Positions 33,453 to 40,436 of a DNA stretch of 42,872 nt are shown in pieces. The stretch is from Acidobacteriota bacterium (GTDB lineage: Bacteria; Acidobacteriota; Blastocatellia; Pyrinomonadales; Pyrinomonadaceae), in NCBI GenBank assembly GCA_003222945.1, contig QHXM01000062.1, forward strand, positions 1 to 42,872, written 5' to 3'. Below the pieces are notes generated by a model, which did no database searches, was not told the origin of the DNA, and saw only the letters and a list, made by a program, of their open reading frames with translations. Position numbers and translations under genes: made by a program. Position 1 is the first letter of the stretch, and each line of letters starts with the position of its first letter.

Positions 33453-34880
33453 ATGAGCCGCTCAATCGGAATCAACACCGGAAAGACGCGCGAGCGCACG
33501 TCTGCATCTGACGAGTCAGTGCTTGCGCATCTTCGTGAAATCGTAGGCGCTGAGCATGTCGTCGTTGATCCTGAAAAGGTAGAGCCTTACGCGCAGGATG
33601 CTGTCAAAGAAAAATTCCCGCCCGAAGCAGTTCTATTCCCGCGCACAGCCCTTGAGATAGCCGAGATTCTAAAACTCGCCAACGAAGCTCGCTTTCCCGT
33701 TACAGCGCGCGGCGGCGGCGTTGGCTACTCTGGCGGCGCAGTTCCAATCGAGGGCGGTGTCGTCATCGGCACTGACCGCATGAACGAGATCAAAGAGATA
33801 AACGCCGACGACCTCAACGTTGTGACAGAGCCGGGCGTTAGAACCTACGCTCTGCAACAAGCGGTCGAAGCCATCGGACTTTTCTATCCGCCCGATCCAG
33901 CCTCTTACAAAGAATCTTTCATAGGCGGCAACATAGCCGAGAACGCTGGCGGCATACGCTCTGCTAAGTATGGCGTGACGAAGCATTACGTTTTGGGATT
34001 GGAAGTCGTCACACCGACGGGCGAGATAATCAGAACGGGCGGTCGGACCAGCAAGAACGTCGTGGGCTTTGACCTGACAGGCTTGATATGCGGCTCTGAA
34101 GGAATGCTCGGCATCATCACAGAAGCGACTCTGAGACTTCTGCCGCTGCCGGAAGCTACGCGAACAGTGCGCGCAACCTTTCGCACTATGCGAGAGGCCT
34201 GTGCGTGTGTGGCGCGCTTCTCGCGTGCGCGCGTGACGCCGGTTGCGATTGAGGTGCTGGATAGAAACTCCATCGCTGCGGTTGAATCGCAATACGCTTT
34301 CGGATTGGCGAAGGATGCTGGCGCGCTCCTTCTTGTCTCTGTTGATGGTTCAGCCGAAGAGGTCGGGCGAGCGTCGCGCGTCGTCGAAGAAATCTTGCGC
34401 GAAGGAGGCGGTTACGACCTGGTCCGCGCCGCGACGAAAGAGGATGAAGATCGCCTGTGGGACGTGCGCCGCGCGCTTTCACCCGCAATAAAGAAGTTCG
34501 GGACGTTGAAGTTCAATGAAGACGTTGTAGTCCCTCGCTCGCGCGTGCCTGAGCTTATTGAGCAAGTCGAAGAAATAGGTCGTCGTCACGAAACGTTTGT
34601 CGTAAACTTCGGCCACGCCGGAGACGGCAACATACATGTCAACTTCATGTGCGACCGTGAGAACAGGGAAGCCGTCCGACAAGCGCGCGAAGCCGTGCGC
34701 GAAACTTTCGCTGTCGCCATAGAGCTTGGCGGCACGATCAGCGGCGAGCACGGCATAGGCTACGTCAAAGCGCCCTATCTTGACATGGCAATAGACGCTC
34801 CCACAGTTGAGACCATGAAGCGAATCAAGCGCGCGCTTGACCCGAACGGAATTTTGAATCCTGGAAAAATGTTTGTGTGA
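33453..34880 (+). CDS. glcD: FAD-linked 2-hydroxyacid oxidase, GlcD/D-lactate dehydrogenase type
   Basis: Flavoprotein of 475 residues that should oxidise glycolate, D-lactate or a related D-2-hydroxyacid. An N-terminal PCMH-type FAD domain contains TARGGGVGYSGGAVP, NAGGIRSAKYGVTKHYV and GSEGMLGIITEATLRLLPLP. The C-terminal FAD-linked oxidase domain has VNFGHAGDGNIHVNF (metal and substrate His), GGTISGEHGIGYVKAP and the family end RALDPNGILNPGKMF. No GlcE or GlcF partner follows, so it may act alone. ATG 33453 overlaps the stop of a 5-codon frame (33439-33456), an ATGA arrangement. With LarA just upstream it could form a racemise-then-oxidise route; that link is inference. Confidence 0.9.
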   Translation: MSRSIGINTGKTRERTSASDESVLAHLREIVGAEHVVVDPEKVEPYAQDAVKEKFPPEAVLFPRTALEIAEILKLANEARFPVTARGGGVGYSGGAVPIEGGVVIGTDRMNEIKEINADDLNVVTEPGVRTYALQQAVEAIGLFYPPDPASYKESFIGGNIAENAGGIRSAKYGVTKHYVLGLEVVTPTGEIIRTGGRTSKNVVGFDLTGLICGSEGMLGIITEATLRLLPLPEATRTVRATFRTMREACACVARFSRARVTPVAIEVLDRNSIAAVESQYAFGLAKDAGALLLVSVDGSAEEVGRASRVVEEILREGGGYDLVRAATKEDEDRLWDVRRALSPAIKKFGTLKFNEDVVVPRSRVPELIEQVEEIGRRHETFVVNFGHAGDGNIHVNFMCDRENREAVRQAREAVRETFAVAIELGGTISGEHGIGYVKAPYLDMAIDAPTVETMKRIKRALDPNGILNPGKMFV

Positions 34881-34883
34881 ATA

Positions 34884-34952
34884 GTCAATAGTCAGTGGTC
34901 CGTTGTAAGTTGCAAAAGCGAACAACGGACAACTGACTACTGACAGCTTTTT
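34884..34952. repeat. 23-bp imperfect inverted repeat plus T-run before the HD gene
   Basis: Arms 34884-34906 and 34922-34944 match at 21 of 23 positions, from GTCAATAGTCAG and GTCCGTTGT words. AGC and five T residues (34948-34952) fill the 8 nt to the ATG at 34953, giving a terminator shape directly against the next gene. Confidence 0.65.
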
Positions 34953-35555
34953 ATGCTTTTCACATTAATAGAGCTACAGCGACTTAAAGGATTGGAGCGC
35001 ACGGGCTGGATGCTGCGCGGGATTGCGGCGGGCGCTGAAAGTGTGGCGTCGCACTCGTACGGCGTGGCTGTGGCGGCGATGCTTCTGGCAGACGAGTTGA
35101 TTGCGCGCGGTGTTGAGGTTGATATGGAGCGAGTGTTGAGAGTTGCACTCCTGCACGATTGGGCGGAGGTGCGCGTCGGCGATATGCCGCGAACGGCTAC
35201 AAACTATTTCGGCGCGGAGACAAGAAGACGAGCCGAGCGCGCGGCCTTCCGTGAGATAGTCGGCAGTCTTGAAGCGAAGGGTATTGCGGAGAAGTATGAC
35301 GCGCTTCATGAAGATTACGAGGAGCGCGCAAGTCTTGAGGCGCGTGTCGTGAAAGCTGCCGACGTGATTGATCTGCTCGTGCAGACATTAGCGTTCGAGC
35401 GCGCGGGCGTGCGTGGGCTTGATGAGTTTTGGGAAGGAATCGAAGAGCGCCATCTGGGTTTGGATGGTATTGCAGGAGAAGTCCTGGGCGAGATTTTGCG
35501 ACAGCTTGTTGAAGAGAGGCGGCGCGTTATTGAAACGATGAAGGATGAGCGCTGA
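34953..35555 (+). CDS. HD-domain 5'-deoxynucleotidase, YfbR/HDDC2-like
   Basis: Cytoplasmic phosphohydrolase of 200 residues. The metal-binding HD residues are complete: His34 (VASHSYGVAVAAM), His68-Asp69 (ALLHDWAEVRVGDMPR) and Asp137 (VVKAADVIDLL), almost the numbering of E. coli YfbR, with an Arg-x-Gly-Trp stretch (16-19) in the place of its substrate-reading Arg-Trp. It probably hydrolyses deoxynucleoside 5'-monophosphates in nucleotide recycling. The C-terminal region is rich in Glu and Arg. The last codons overlap the left arm of another inverted repeat (35532-35542). The start follows a hairpin and T-run, with no Shine-Dalgarno sequence. Confidence 0.85.
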   Translation: MLFTLIELQRLKGLERTGWMLRGIAAGAESVASHSYGVAVAAMLLADELIARGVEVDMERVLRVALLHDWAEVRVGDMPRTATNYFGAETRRRAERAAFREIVGSLEAKGIAEKYDALHEDYEERASLEARVVKAADVIDLLVQTLAFERAGVRGLDEFWEGIEERHLGLDGIAGEVLGEILRQLVEERRRVIETMKDER

Positions 35556-35625
35556 ACGCGGAAGTTAAAACAGAAAGATCAAAGCATTTCAGTTCATCAT
35601 TCATCGTCACGGCGTTCATCGTTTC
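35532..35625. repeat. 11-bp inverted repeat overlapping the end of the HD gene
   Basis: GAAACGATGAA at 35532-35542, inside the last codons of the HD gene, pairs perfectly with TTCATCGTTTC at 35615-35625. Further TTCATC words lie between. It belongs to the intergenic repeat type seen elsewhere in the window. The rest of the gap up to 35732 shows no gene. Confidence 0.5.
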
Positions 35626-35732
35626 GTTGCGTTGACAACGCTGACGGCTCTTTGTTAGCTTGCTTGACTCAATTTTAAGAAAGATAATTGGTTTCGCACG
35701 GGTCGGCTTCAGGGGGCGCGCACTTTTAATTG

Positions 35733-36818
35733 ATGCATAATTCACTCTCTTTTTCTAAGCAAGCGCTGCTGCGCGTCGTTGCAATTCTTCTCTTTGCTTT
35801 CGGTCTGCTTTTAATGAGCGGGTGCGGCAAGCTACTCAGCAAGTTTGTCAAGCACGAGGTTAAAATCGCGCCGCTTCTAGGCCCTCTCGCGGATGCCAGC
35901 ACGCAGCAGATGGTCGCCGAAGTAAATCGCCTTGCTTCGGTGCGCTCAATCAAGGGCAAGATTGACATACAGGTTCAGGACAACTCGTTTGCTGAATCCG
36001 GCCTTGCAGAGAAGTACAAGACGGCTGACGGGACTGTTTACTTGCAACGCCCCGGCCAAGTGTACTTGAGGATTCAAGCGCCGTTCGTAGGGACGAACAT
36101 AGCCGAGATGACTTCGGACGGCGAGCACTTTCGCGTTGCAGTGCTTCAGGGAGATGAGAAGATAAAGCGCTTCGTGCTCGGAACAAATAATGCCGTCTAT
36201 CCGAAGCTCACCGCGCCCGAGAGCAGCAAGGGCGACAAGAAGAAGGGCGCGAAAGGAGAGCAAACCGCGAGCGTGCTCTCAAGCATTCGCCCGCAGCATT
36301 TCACAGATGCGCTGATGATTCGACCCATAGAGATGGGCGCAAATTCCGGCATGGTCTATGTCAAGAGCGAGTTCTATCAGGAAGAGGATGCGGAGAACAC
36401 CGAGCGCGGGAAGAAGCAGGCCGAGCGCGTCGTGCGCGGCTATTTTCTATTAGACGAGATTGCGCCGGGCGAGAATGGCGGCGGGCATCTCTTACGCCGC
36501 TTCTGGTTTGACCGCGTGAACGGGATTCGTCTGGCGCGCGTGCAGACTTTTGATAAGGACGGAATGCTGGATTCAGACGTTTCCTACTTCGATCCGAAAG
36601 CCTTCGGCGGCGAAGGCGGCACGTTCGTCATGCCTTCGCGCATAGAGTTGACGCGCCCGCACGACCTTTACAAGCTGAGCGTCAGTTATCAATCGCCCGA
36701 TGCCGTTGATCTTAACCACGAATATAAGCCCAGCCTCTTTGTGCTTGAGAACAAGTGGCAGCTTCCGGTCTTAGACTTAGACGAGCGCGAGAAACAGAGA
36801 GCGAATGGAAAACCATGA
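35733..36818 (+). CDS. LolA-fold lipoprotein
   Basis: Predicted lipoprotein of 361 residues. The signal peptide ends in a lipobox, LLLMSGC, with Cys31 as the lipidated residue. The mature part starts with a helical segment (MVAEVNRLASVRSIKGKIDI) and goes on in beta strands typical of LolA/LolB-fold or DUF4292-like proteins (VYLQRPGQVYLRIQAP, FRVAVLQGDEKI). A Lys-rich insertion lies near residues 165-175. It could receive or carry acyl chains, as LolB does. The permease and ATPase genes follow directly, and a LolA-like gene comes 2.7 kb later. A TTG at 35730 is in frame, but ATG 35733 is likelier. Lol-like function is inference from fold and neighbourhood. Confidence 0.75.
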   Translation: MHNSLSFSKQALLRVVAILLFAFGLLLMSGCGKLLSKFVKHEVKIAPLLGPLADASTQQMVAEVNRLASVRSIKGKIDIQVQDNSFAESGLAEKYKTADGTVYLQRPGQVYLRIQAPFVGTNIAEMTSDGEHFRVAVLQGDEKIKRFVLGTNNAVYPKLTAPESSKGDKKKGAKGEQTASVLSSIRPQHFTDALMIRPIEMGANSGMVYVKSEFYQEEDAENTERGKKQAERVVRGYFLLDEIAPGENGGGHLLRRFWFDRVNGIRLARVQTFDKDGMLDSDVSYFDPKAFGGEGGTFVMPSRIELTRPHDLYKLSVSYQSPDAVDLNHEYKPSLFVLENKWQLPVLDLDEREKQRANGKP

Positions 36819-36825
36819 CTAATTT

Positions 36826-36902
36826 TAGATTTTAGATTTGCGATTGGATAAGGAATTAAAACTTTCTATTCTCTTCAAATCTAAAATCTATAATCTAAAA
36901 TC
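36826..36902. repeat. TAGATTTTAGATTTG inverted repeat before the permease gene
   Basis: The 15-nt arm 36826-36840 pairs perfectly with 36876-36890, and a further AATCTAAAATC copy follows at 36892-36902. Twelve nt separate it from the permease ATG at 36915, and no Shine-Dalgarno sequence fits in between. Confidence 0.65.
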
Positions 36903-36914
36903 AAAAATTACTCC

Positions 36915-38015
36915 ATGGACAATCTCATCATATCAAACATACGCCAGCGCCCGATTCGCTCGCTCGTGAGCGTGATTGGTGTTGCTCTGGGCGTGGCGCT
37001 CGTCATGCTCTTTACGGGACTGGCGCACGGGATGTCCAACGACTTGCAGCGCCGCTCTCAGAATGTGCGCGCAGAGATAATGTTCACCAGACCCGGCACG
37101 ATGGATAACCTGACAAGCTCTACGCTCAATCTCAGCACGAAGTATGTTGAAAGATTGCAGGCAGTTGATGGCGTCGAGGCGGCTGTGCCTATCGGCCTGT
37201 ATGTTTTTCAGGGAGGCGCTGGTTTTGGATTTGAGCAGCTAGAGGGCGTGGACTGGCCTGTGTTTTCAAAGATGAACAATATACAGTTGGAGGATGGCCG
37301 AGCGCCTGAAGCTGCGGATGAGGTTGTCATTGATTACATCAAAGCGCATAACGAGAATCGCAAGGTCGGTGATCCCATCACGCTTTTAGGCAACAAGCCG
37401 TATCGCATAGTCGGCATCTTCTCGCCTGAATCCGGCTCACGAACTAAGATGACTCTCAGTGCGATGCAGGATTTGCTTGAAGCGCCGGGCAAGTGCACCT
37501 ATATTCTGGTTAAAGCTAAGGAAGGCGTAAGCGAGCAAGCTTTGGCCGAGCGCATTGACAAAGAGTTGCCGGGCAACAAGGTCCAGTTCACGCGCGACGT
37601 GTTCACGAGCATTGAAAGTAGAATCCCTTTCCTCGGAGTTTTTTTGAAAGTGTTGGTAGGCCTGGCGGCTGTCGTGAGCGCGCTCGTCGTGATGCTTGCC
37701 ATGTACACTACGATTACGGAGCGCACGCGCGAGATAGGAATTCTTAAAGCTATGGGCGCATCGCGCGGCTACATCATCGGCGTGATTGAAAAAGAGGCAA
37801 TACTGATTAGCGCGCTCGGACTCGTGCTGGGTTTCGCCGTAGCAATGCTCGGAGGGCTTCTGATTCATCGCAGATATAATCTTATTTTCGAGTATAGTTG
37901 GAGTTGGGCCGCCGCCGCAGCCGCAATCGGATTGTTGGGAGGAGCAATCGGCGCACTCTACCCGGCTGTTCGCGCGGCGAACCTTGATGCCGTGAGCGCA
38001 TTATCTTATGAATGA
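36915..38015 (+). CDS. ABC transporter permease, MacB/LolC-FtsX family
   Basis: Inner-membrane protein of 366 residues with the four-helix plan of the MacB/FtsX/LolCE family: helix 1 (about 18-38, SVIGVALGVALVMLFTGLAH), a large periplasmic domain (about 40-240), then three C-terminal helices. The cytoplasmic coupling stretch ITERTREIGILKAMGASRGYI is the classic family signature. The end PAVRAANLDAVSALSYE matches family C-termini. Such permeases work mechanically with an ATPase to move lipoproteins, peptides or drugs out of the inner membrane. The ATPase follows at 38096 and a LolA-fold lipoprotein precedes it. LolC/E-like function is therefore the best guess, MacB-like export the alternative. 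Confidence 0.92.
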   Translation: MDNLIISNIRQRPIRSLVSVIGVALGVALVMLFTGLAHGMSNDLQRRSQNVRAEIMFTRPGTMDNLTSSTLNLSTKYVERLQAVDGVEAAVPIGLYVFQGGAGFGFEQLEGVDWPVFSKMNNIQLEDGRAPEAADEVVIDYIKAHNENRKVGDPITLLGNKPYRIVGIFSPESGSRTKMTLSAMQDLLEAPGKCTYILVKAKEGVSEQALAERIDKELPGNKVQFTRDVFTSIESRIPFLGVFLKVLVGLAAVVSALVVMLAMYTTITERTREIGILKAMGASRGYIIGVIEKEAILISALGLVLGFAVAMLGGLLIHRRYNLIFEYSWSWAAAAAAIGLLGGAIGALYPAVRAANLDAVSALSYE

Positions 38016-38095
38016 GTTTCAAGTCTCAGGTTTCAAGTTCCAAGATTCGCCCCTTTAACTTGAAACTGGGAACTTGAAACCTGAAACTATTTTTC
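38016..38095. repeat. Inverted repeat of CAAGTTTC words plus T-run before the ATPase gene
   Basis: CAGGTTTCAAGTTCC at 38027-38041 pairs perfectly with 38069-38083, and pairing continues imperfectly on both sides with AGTTTCAAG words. Five T residues and a C (38090-38095) lie directly before the ATG at 38096. Terminator-like, but placed inside what should be a permease-ATPase operon. Confidence 0.65.
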
Positions 38096-38791
38096 ATGCG
38101 AACGATCTTACAAGCTGAGAATCTGGAGAAAGTTTATCGCGTAGGAAGAGTTGATGTGCCTGCGCTCAGGGGCGTGTCTCTGGAGGTTCAGGAGGGCGAG
38201 TTCGTTGCGATAATGGGGCCGTCGGGCTGCGGCAAGTCAACGCTTCTTCACCTGATGGGAGGACTTCTGACGCCTACGAGCGGGCGCATAATAATTGACG
38301 GCGAGGACCTGACAGCCGCATCGGACGCCAAGCGCACGGACATTCGTCGCCGCAAGATTGGATTCGTCTTTCAACGCTTCAACCTTTTCCCGACGCTCAC
38401 GGCTGAAGGCAATCTTCGCCTGGCCGAGAGCATTCACAATCGCAACGGCAAGGATGATCCTGAAAGGCGGCGCGAGGTTCTACGCCTTCTTCGTCTTGAA
38501 GATAAGATGCATCATAAGCCACTAGAACTATCGGGCGGCGAGCAGCAGCGCGTGGCACTCGCTCGCGCCGTAGTCACCAGACCCGCAATAATCTTAGCGG
38601 ATGAGCCAACGGGAAATCTGGATACTGAAAATTCCGCAATCGTGCTGAACATGTTTCAGGAATTGAACTATCGTTTCAATCAAACAATCGTGATGATTAC
38701 GCACAACCCTGAAGCGGCAGCAATGTGCAAACGCATTGTTCAGATGCGCGACGGGCAGATAGTCGAACCGGCACAGAACGTGCGGATGTGA
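38096..38791 (+). CDS. ABC transporter ATP-binding protein, LolD/MacB type
   Basis: ATPase of 231 residues that powers the adjacent permease. Walker [10 protein letters not shown] (41-49), Q-loop [16 protein letters not shown], signature LSGGEQQR (145-152), Walker [13 protein letters not shown] (from 165) and the switch His in MITHNPEAA are all present. The LolD/MacB/FtsE subfamily is indicated by [13 protein letters not shown] and by the family-typical size. The start follows a T-run with no Shine-Dalgarno sequence, although a partner of the permease would be expected to be translationally coupled. High confidence in the family; substrate inferred from neighbours. Confidence 0.93.
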   Translation: MRTILQAENLEKVYRVGRVDVPALRGVSLEVQEGEFVAIMGPSGCGKSTLLHLMGGLLTPTSGRIIIDGEDLTAASDAKRTDIRRRKIGFVFQRFNLFPTLTAEGNLRLAESIHNRNGKDDPERRREVLRLLRLEDKMHHKPLELSGGEQQRVALARAVVTRPAIILADEPTGNLDTENSAIVLNMFQELNYRFNQTIVMITHNPEAAAMCKRIVQMRDGQIVEPAQNVRM

Positions 38792-39091
38792 TTGGCGGGT
38801 AGATTGAAAGGCTGAAAAGCTCTGGAGTTGGAGCTTGTCGGCGCAAGTAAAGTCCGACAGTTGGAAGCAGAATTTGGCATCTCTGTCGGAGCAGAAATCG
38901 GGCATGTGTGGCAAGCCATGATTCACCACAGAGGGCCGGAGAGGAATATAGAGGAAATAATTTCAGATATAAAAATTGGAATCCGAAATCTGCTTGTTTC
39001 AAATCTTTCTTCAACCCTCTGTGCCCTCTGTGGTAAAAATCAACCTGGCTAGAGACGCAAGGGAATCCGCTGAGGGCTTCTCAGTTAAGTA
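38792..39091. repeat. Gene-free stretch with two inverted repeats
   Basis: TCCGACAG at 38853-38860 pairs with 38883-38890, and ACCACAGAGGG at 38925-38935 pairs with 39024-39034, the latter beside a second CCTCTGTG word. The weak open frame 38828-39052 runs through these repeats and is not credible as a gene. Nothing else was seen. Confidence 0.5.
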
Positions 39092-39460
39092 ATGAGTTAT
39101 ATTTTTCGTATAATAAAGAGGCTTTTCTTCTGGGGCTACGCTCGAAACACCTGGCAGTATGACGTGCTGTGCGCGGCTATTTTGGCCTTTATTTTCCTGA
39201 CGCCGCGAAGCTGGTTTGACTCTGGAACAGTGATGAAAAATTGGTCTAACGGCGAACCAGTCGCGGACTCTTTGCATCAAAAAATGTCCGCTCAAAAGCT
39301 AATAATTACGGTGGCGGACAGCAGCGCGCAAATGACTCAAAATGAGATAGAGACGAGATTGCGTGCTATAACAGGACGCTCTGACATAGAGGTCTTAAGC
39401 GTTCGCCCGATGTTAGACCAGAGCGGCAAGACGGTCGCTTTTGAGGTTGACATAAGGTAA
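39092..39460 (+). CDS. Small membrane-anchored hypothetical protein
   Basis: Protein of 122 residues. A basic N-terminus (IFRIIKRLFFWGYARNTWQY) leads into one membrane helix (about 24-40, VLCAAILAFIFLTPRSWFD). The C-terminal part is a small alpha/beta periplasmic domain (KLIITVADSSAQMTQNEIET and a strand near the end). I do not recognise a family name, although the aromatic WQYD...FIFLTPRSWF membrane motif looks like a conserved feature. It lies between the ABC ATPase and a LolA-like gene and may belong to the same envelope system. No clear ribosome-binding site. Confidence 0.65.
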   Translation: MSYIFRIIKRLFFWGYARNTWQYDVLCAAILAFIFLTPRSWFDSGTVMKNWSNGEPVADSLHQKMSAQKLIITVADSSAQMTQNEIETRLRAITGRSDIEVLSVRPMLDQSGKTVAFEVDIR

Positions 39461-39488
39461 TAATTCCAAAGATAATCGGCAGGATTTT

Positions 39489-39513
39489 CAGCCTCCACCC
39501 CAATTGGAGGCTG
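39489..39513 (+). other. Hairpin in the leader of the LolA-like gene
   Basis: CAGCCTCCA (39489-39497) pairs with TGGAGGCTG (39505-39513), loop 7 nt. It ends 12 nt before the AAGGAG ribosome-binding site of the next gene, so it is either the terminator of the previous gene (no T-run) or a leader structure. Confidence 0.5.
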
Positions 39514-39537
39514 TCATAGCAAAGAAGGAGTTTTTCG

Positions 39538-40236
39538 ATGAAGAGACTTGTTCCCCTCGGCTTGGTTGTCGCGCTTCTCGTGGCTGCCATCGCCGTTAGC
39601 TCCCCGACGGAGGTCAATGCTCAGGGCGCAGGTTTAGTTAGTTCGGTTCTGAACCGTATGCAGCGCAACAGTCAGACTCTGAAGTCTCTGCGCGCAAGCG
39701 TTGACATGGTTAAATACAATTCGCAGACAGGGGACGAGGACAAGTACAGAGGAATCGTCCTATATGTCCCCGCTGCCGGGCGCAACGCCTTCGTTCGCAT
39801 AGACTGGATGTCTCCGGCAAGAGAGACTCTATCGGTGGCGAGCGGACAGTTCATGCTCTGCCGCGTGCGCCTGAGCATGTGCTATCAGGGCAAGACAGGC
39901 TCGGCCAAGCAAGGCAAGGCGAGCACAGCTTTAGAATTCATGAGCATGTCCAAGCAGCAACTCGCCGCTCGCTATGACGTGCAGAGCATGGGCGAAGAGA
40001 CGCTGTGGGGCGGCGTCTCGACGACGCACGTTAAGCTAGTGCCGAAGGCTGGTGCGAATTTCAAGTGGGCAGAAGCCTGGGTTGACGAGTCTGGAATGCC
40101 CGTGCAGACGAAGGTGATTGAGAAGAACGACGACTCTACGAGCGTTCGTTTGACGAATTTGCAGCGCAACGCCGAGTTTTCGTTCGACGAGTTCAAGCTA
40201 AAGATAGATTCTAGCTTTAAGATCATCCCGGCCTAA
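39538..40236 (+). CDS. LolA-like periplasmic lipoprotein carrier
   Basis: Exported protein of 232 residues without a lipobox: signal peptide about 1-28 (ending Val-Asn-Ala/Gln), then a LolA-type half-barrel. Typical phrases are VLNRMQRNSQTLKSLRASVD in the first helix, GIVLYVPAAGRNAFVRIDW and the C-terminal VRLTNLQRNAEFSFDEFKL, close to the end of known LolA-like proteins. LolA ferries lipoproteins across the periplasm to the outer membrane. Two Cys (FMLCRVRLSMC) may form a disulfide. AAGGAG lies 7 nt before the ATG, and an intrinsic terminator follows. It closes an island with a lipoprotein, permease and ATPase that would make a complete sorting system, but the specific substrate is inferred. 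Confidence 0.82.
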   Translation: MKRLVPLGLVVALLVAAIAVSSPTEVNAQGAGLVSSVLNRMQRNSQTLKSLRASVDMVKYNSQTGDEDKYRGIVLYVPAAGRNAFVRIDWMSPARETLSVASGQFMLCRVRLSMCYQGKTGSAKQGKASTALEFMSMSKQQLAARYDVQSMGEETLWGGVSTTHVKLVPKAGANFKWAEAWVDESGMPVQTKVIEKNDDSTSVRLTNLQRNAEFSFDEFKLKIDSSFKIIPA

Positions 40237-40262
40237 AGTTGTAGTCGGGAGTTTGGAAGCAA

Positions 40263-40294
40263 AAGGGCTTCGGGGTTGAAAGACCGAAGCCCTT
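40263..40294 (+). terminator. Intrinsic terminator after the LolA-like gene
   Basis: AAGGGCTTCGG (40263-40273) pairs perfectly with CCGAAGCCCTT (40284-40294), loop 10 nt, followed by CATTGTTTGG. The stem is GC-rich; the T-run is weak. Confidence 0.75.
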
Positions 40295-40436
40295 CATTGT
40301 TTGGAGCGCGAGCGAAGAAGAGAGAGGCCGCGCTTGCAAAAGCCTGAGCGTCTCGCTTATCCTGCAAGGCCGACATTTTTTAGCGACGCGAACATCGGGG
40401 ATTCCGTAAAACCAGAAACCGCACGTTTAAGCTCAG

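Noticed and set aside
35632-35688. Possible promoter (TTGACA at 35632, GATAAT at 35683) before the LolA-fold lipoprotein
   Set aside because: Spacing between plausible -35 and -10 boxes is wrong (13 nt from TTGACT, 45 nt from TTGACA).
38828-39052. 75-codon frame after the ABC ATPase gene
   Set aside because: It starts with TTG, runs through two inverted repeats including CCACAGAGGG words, and shows no motif or ribosome site.
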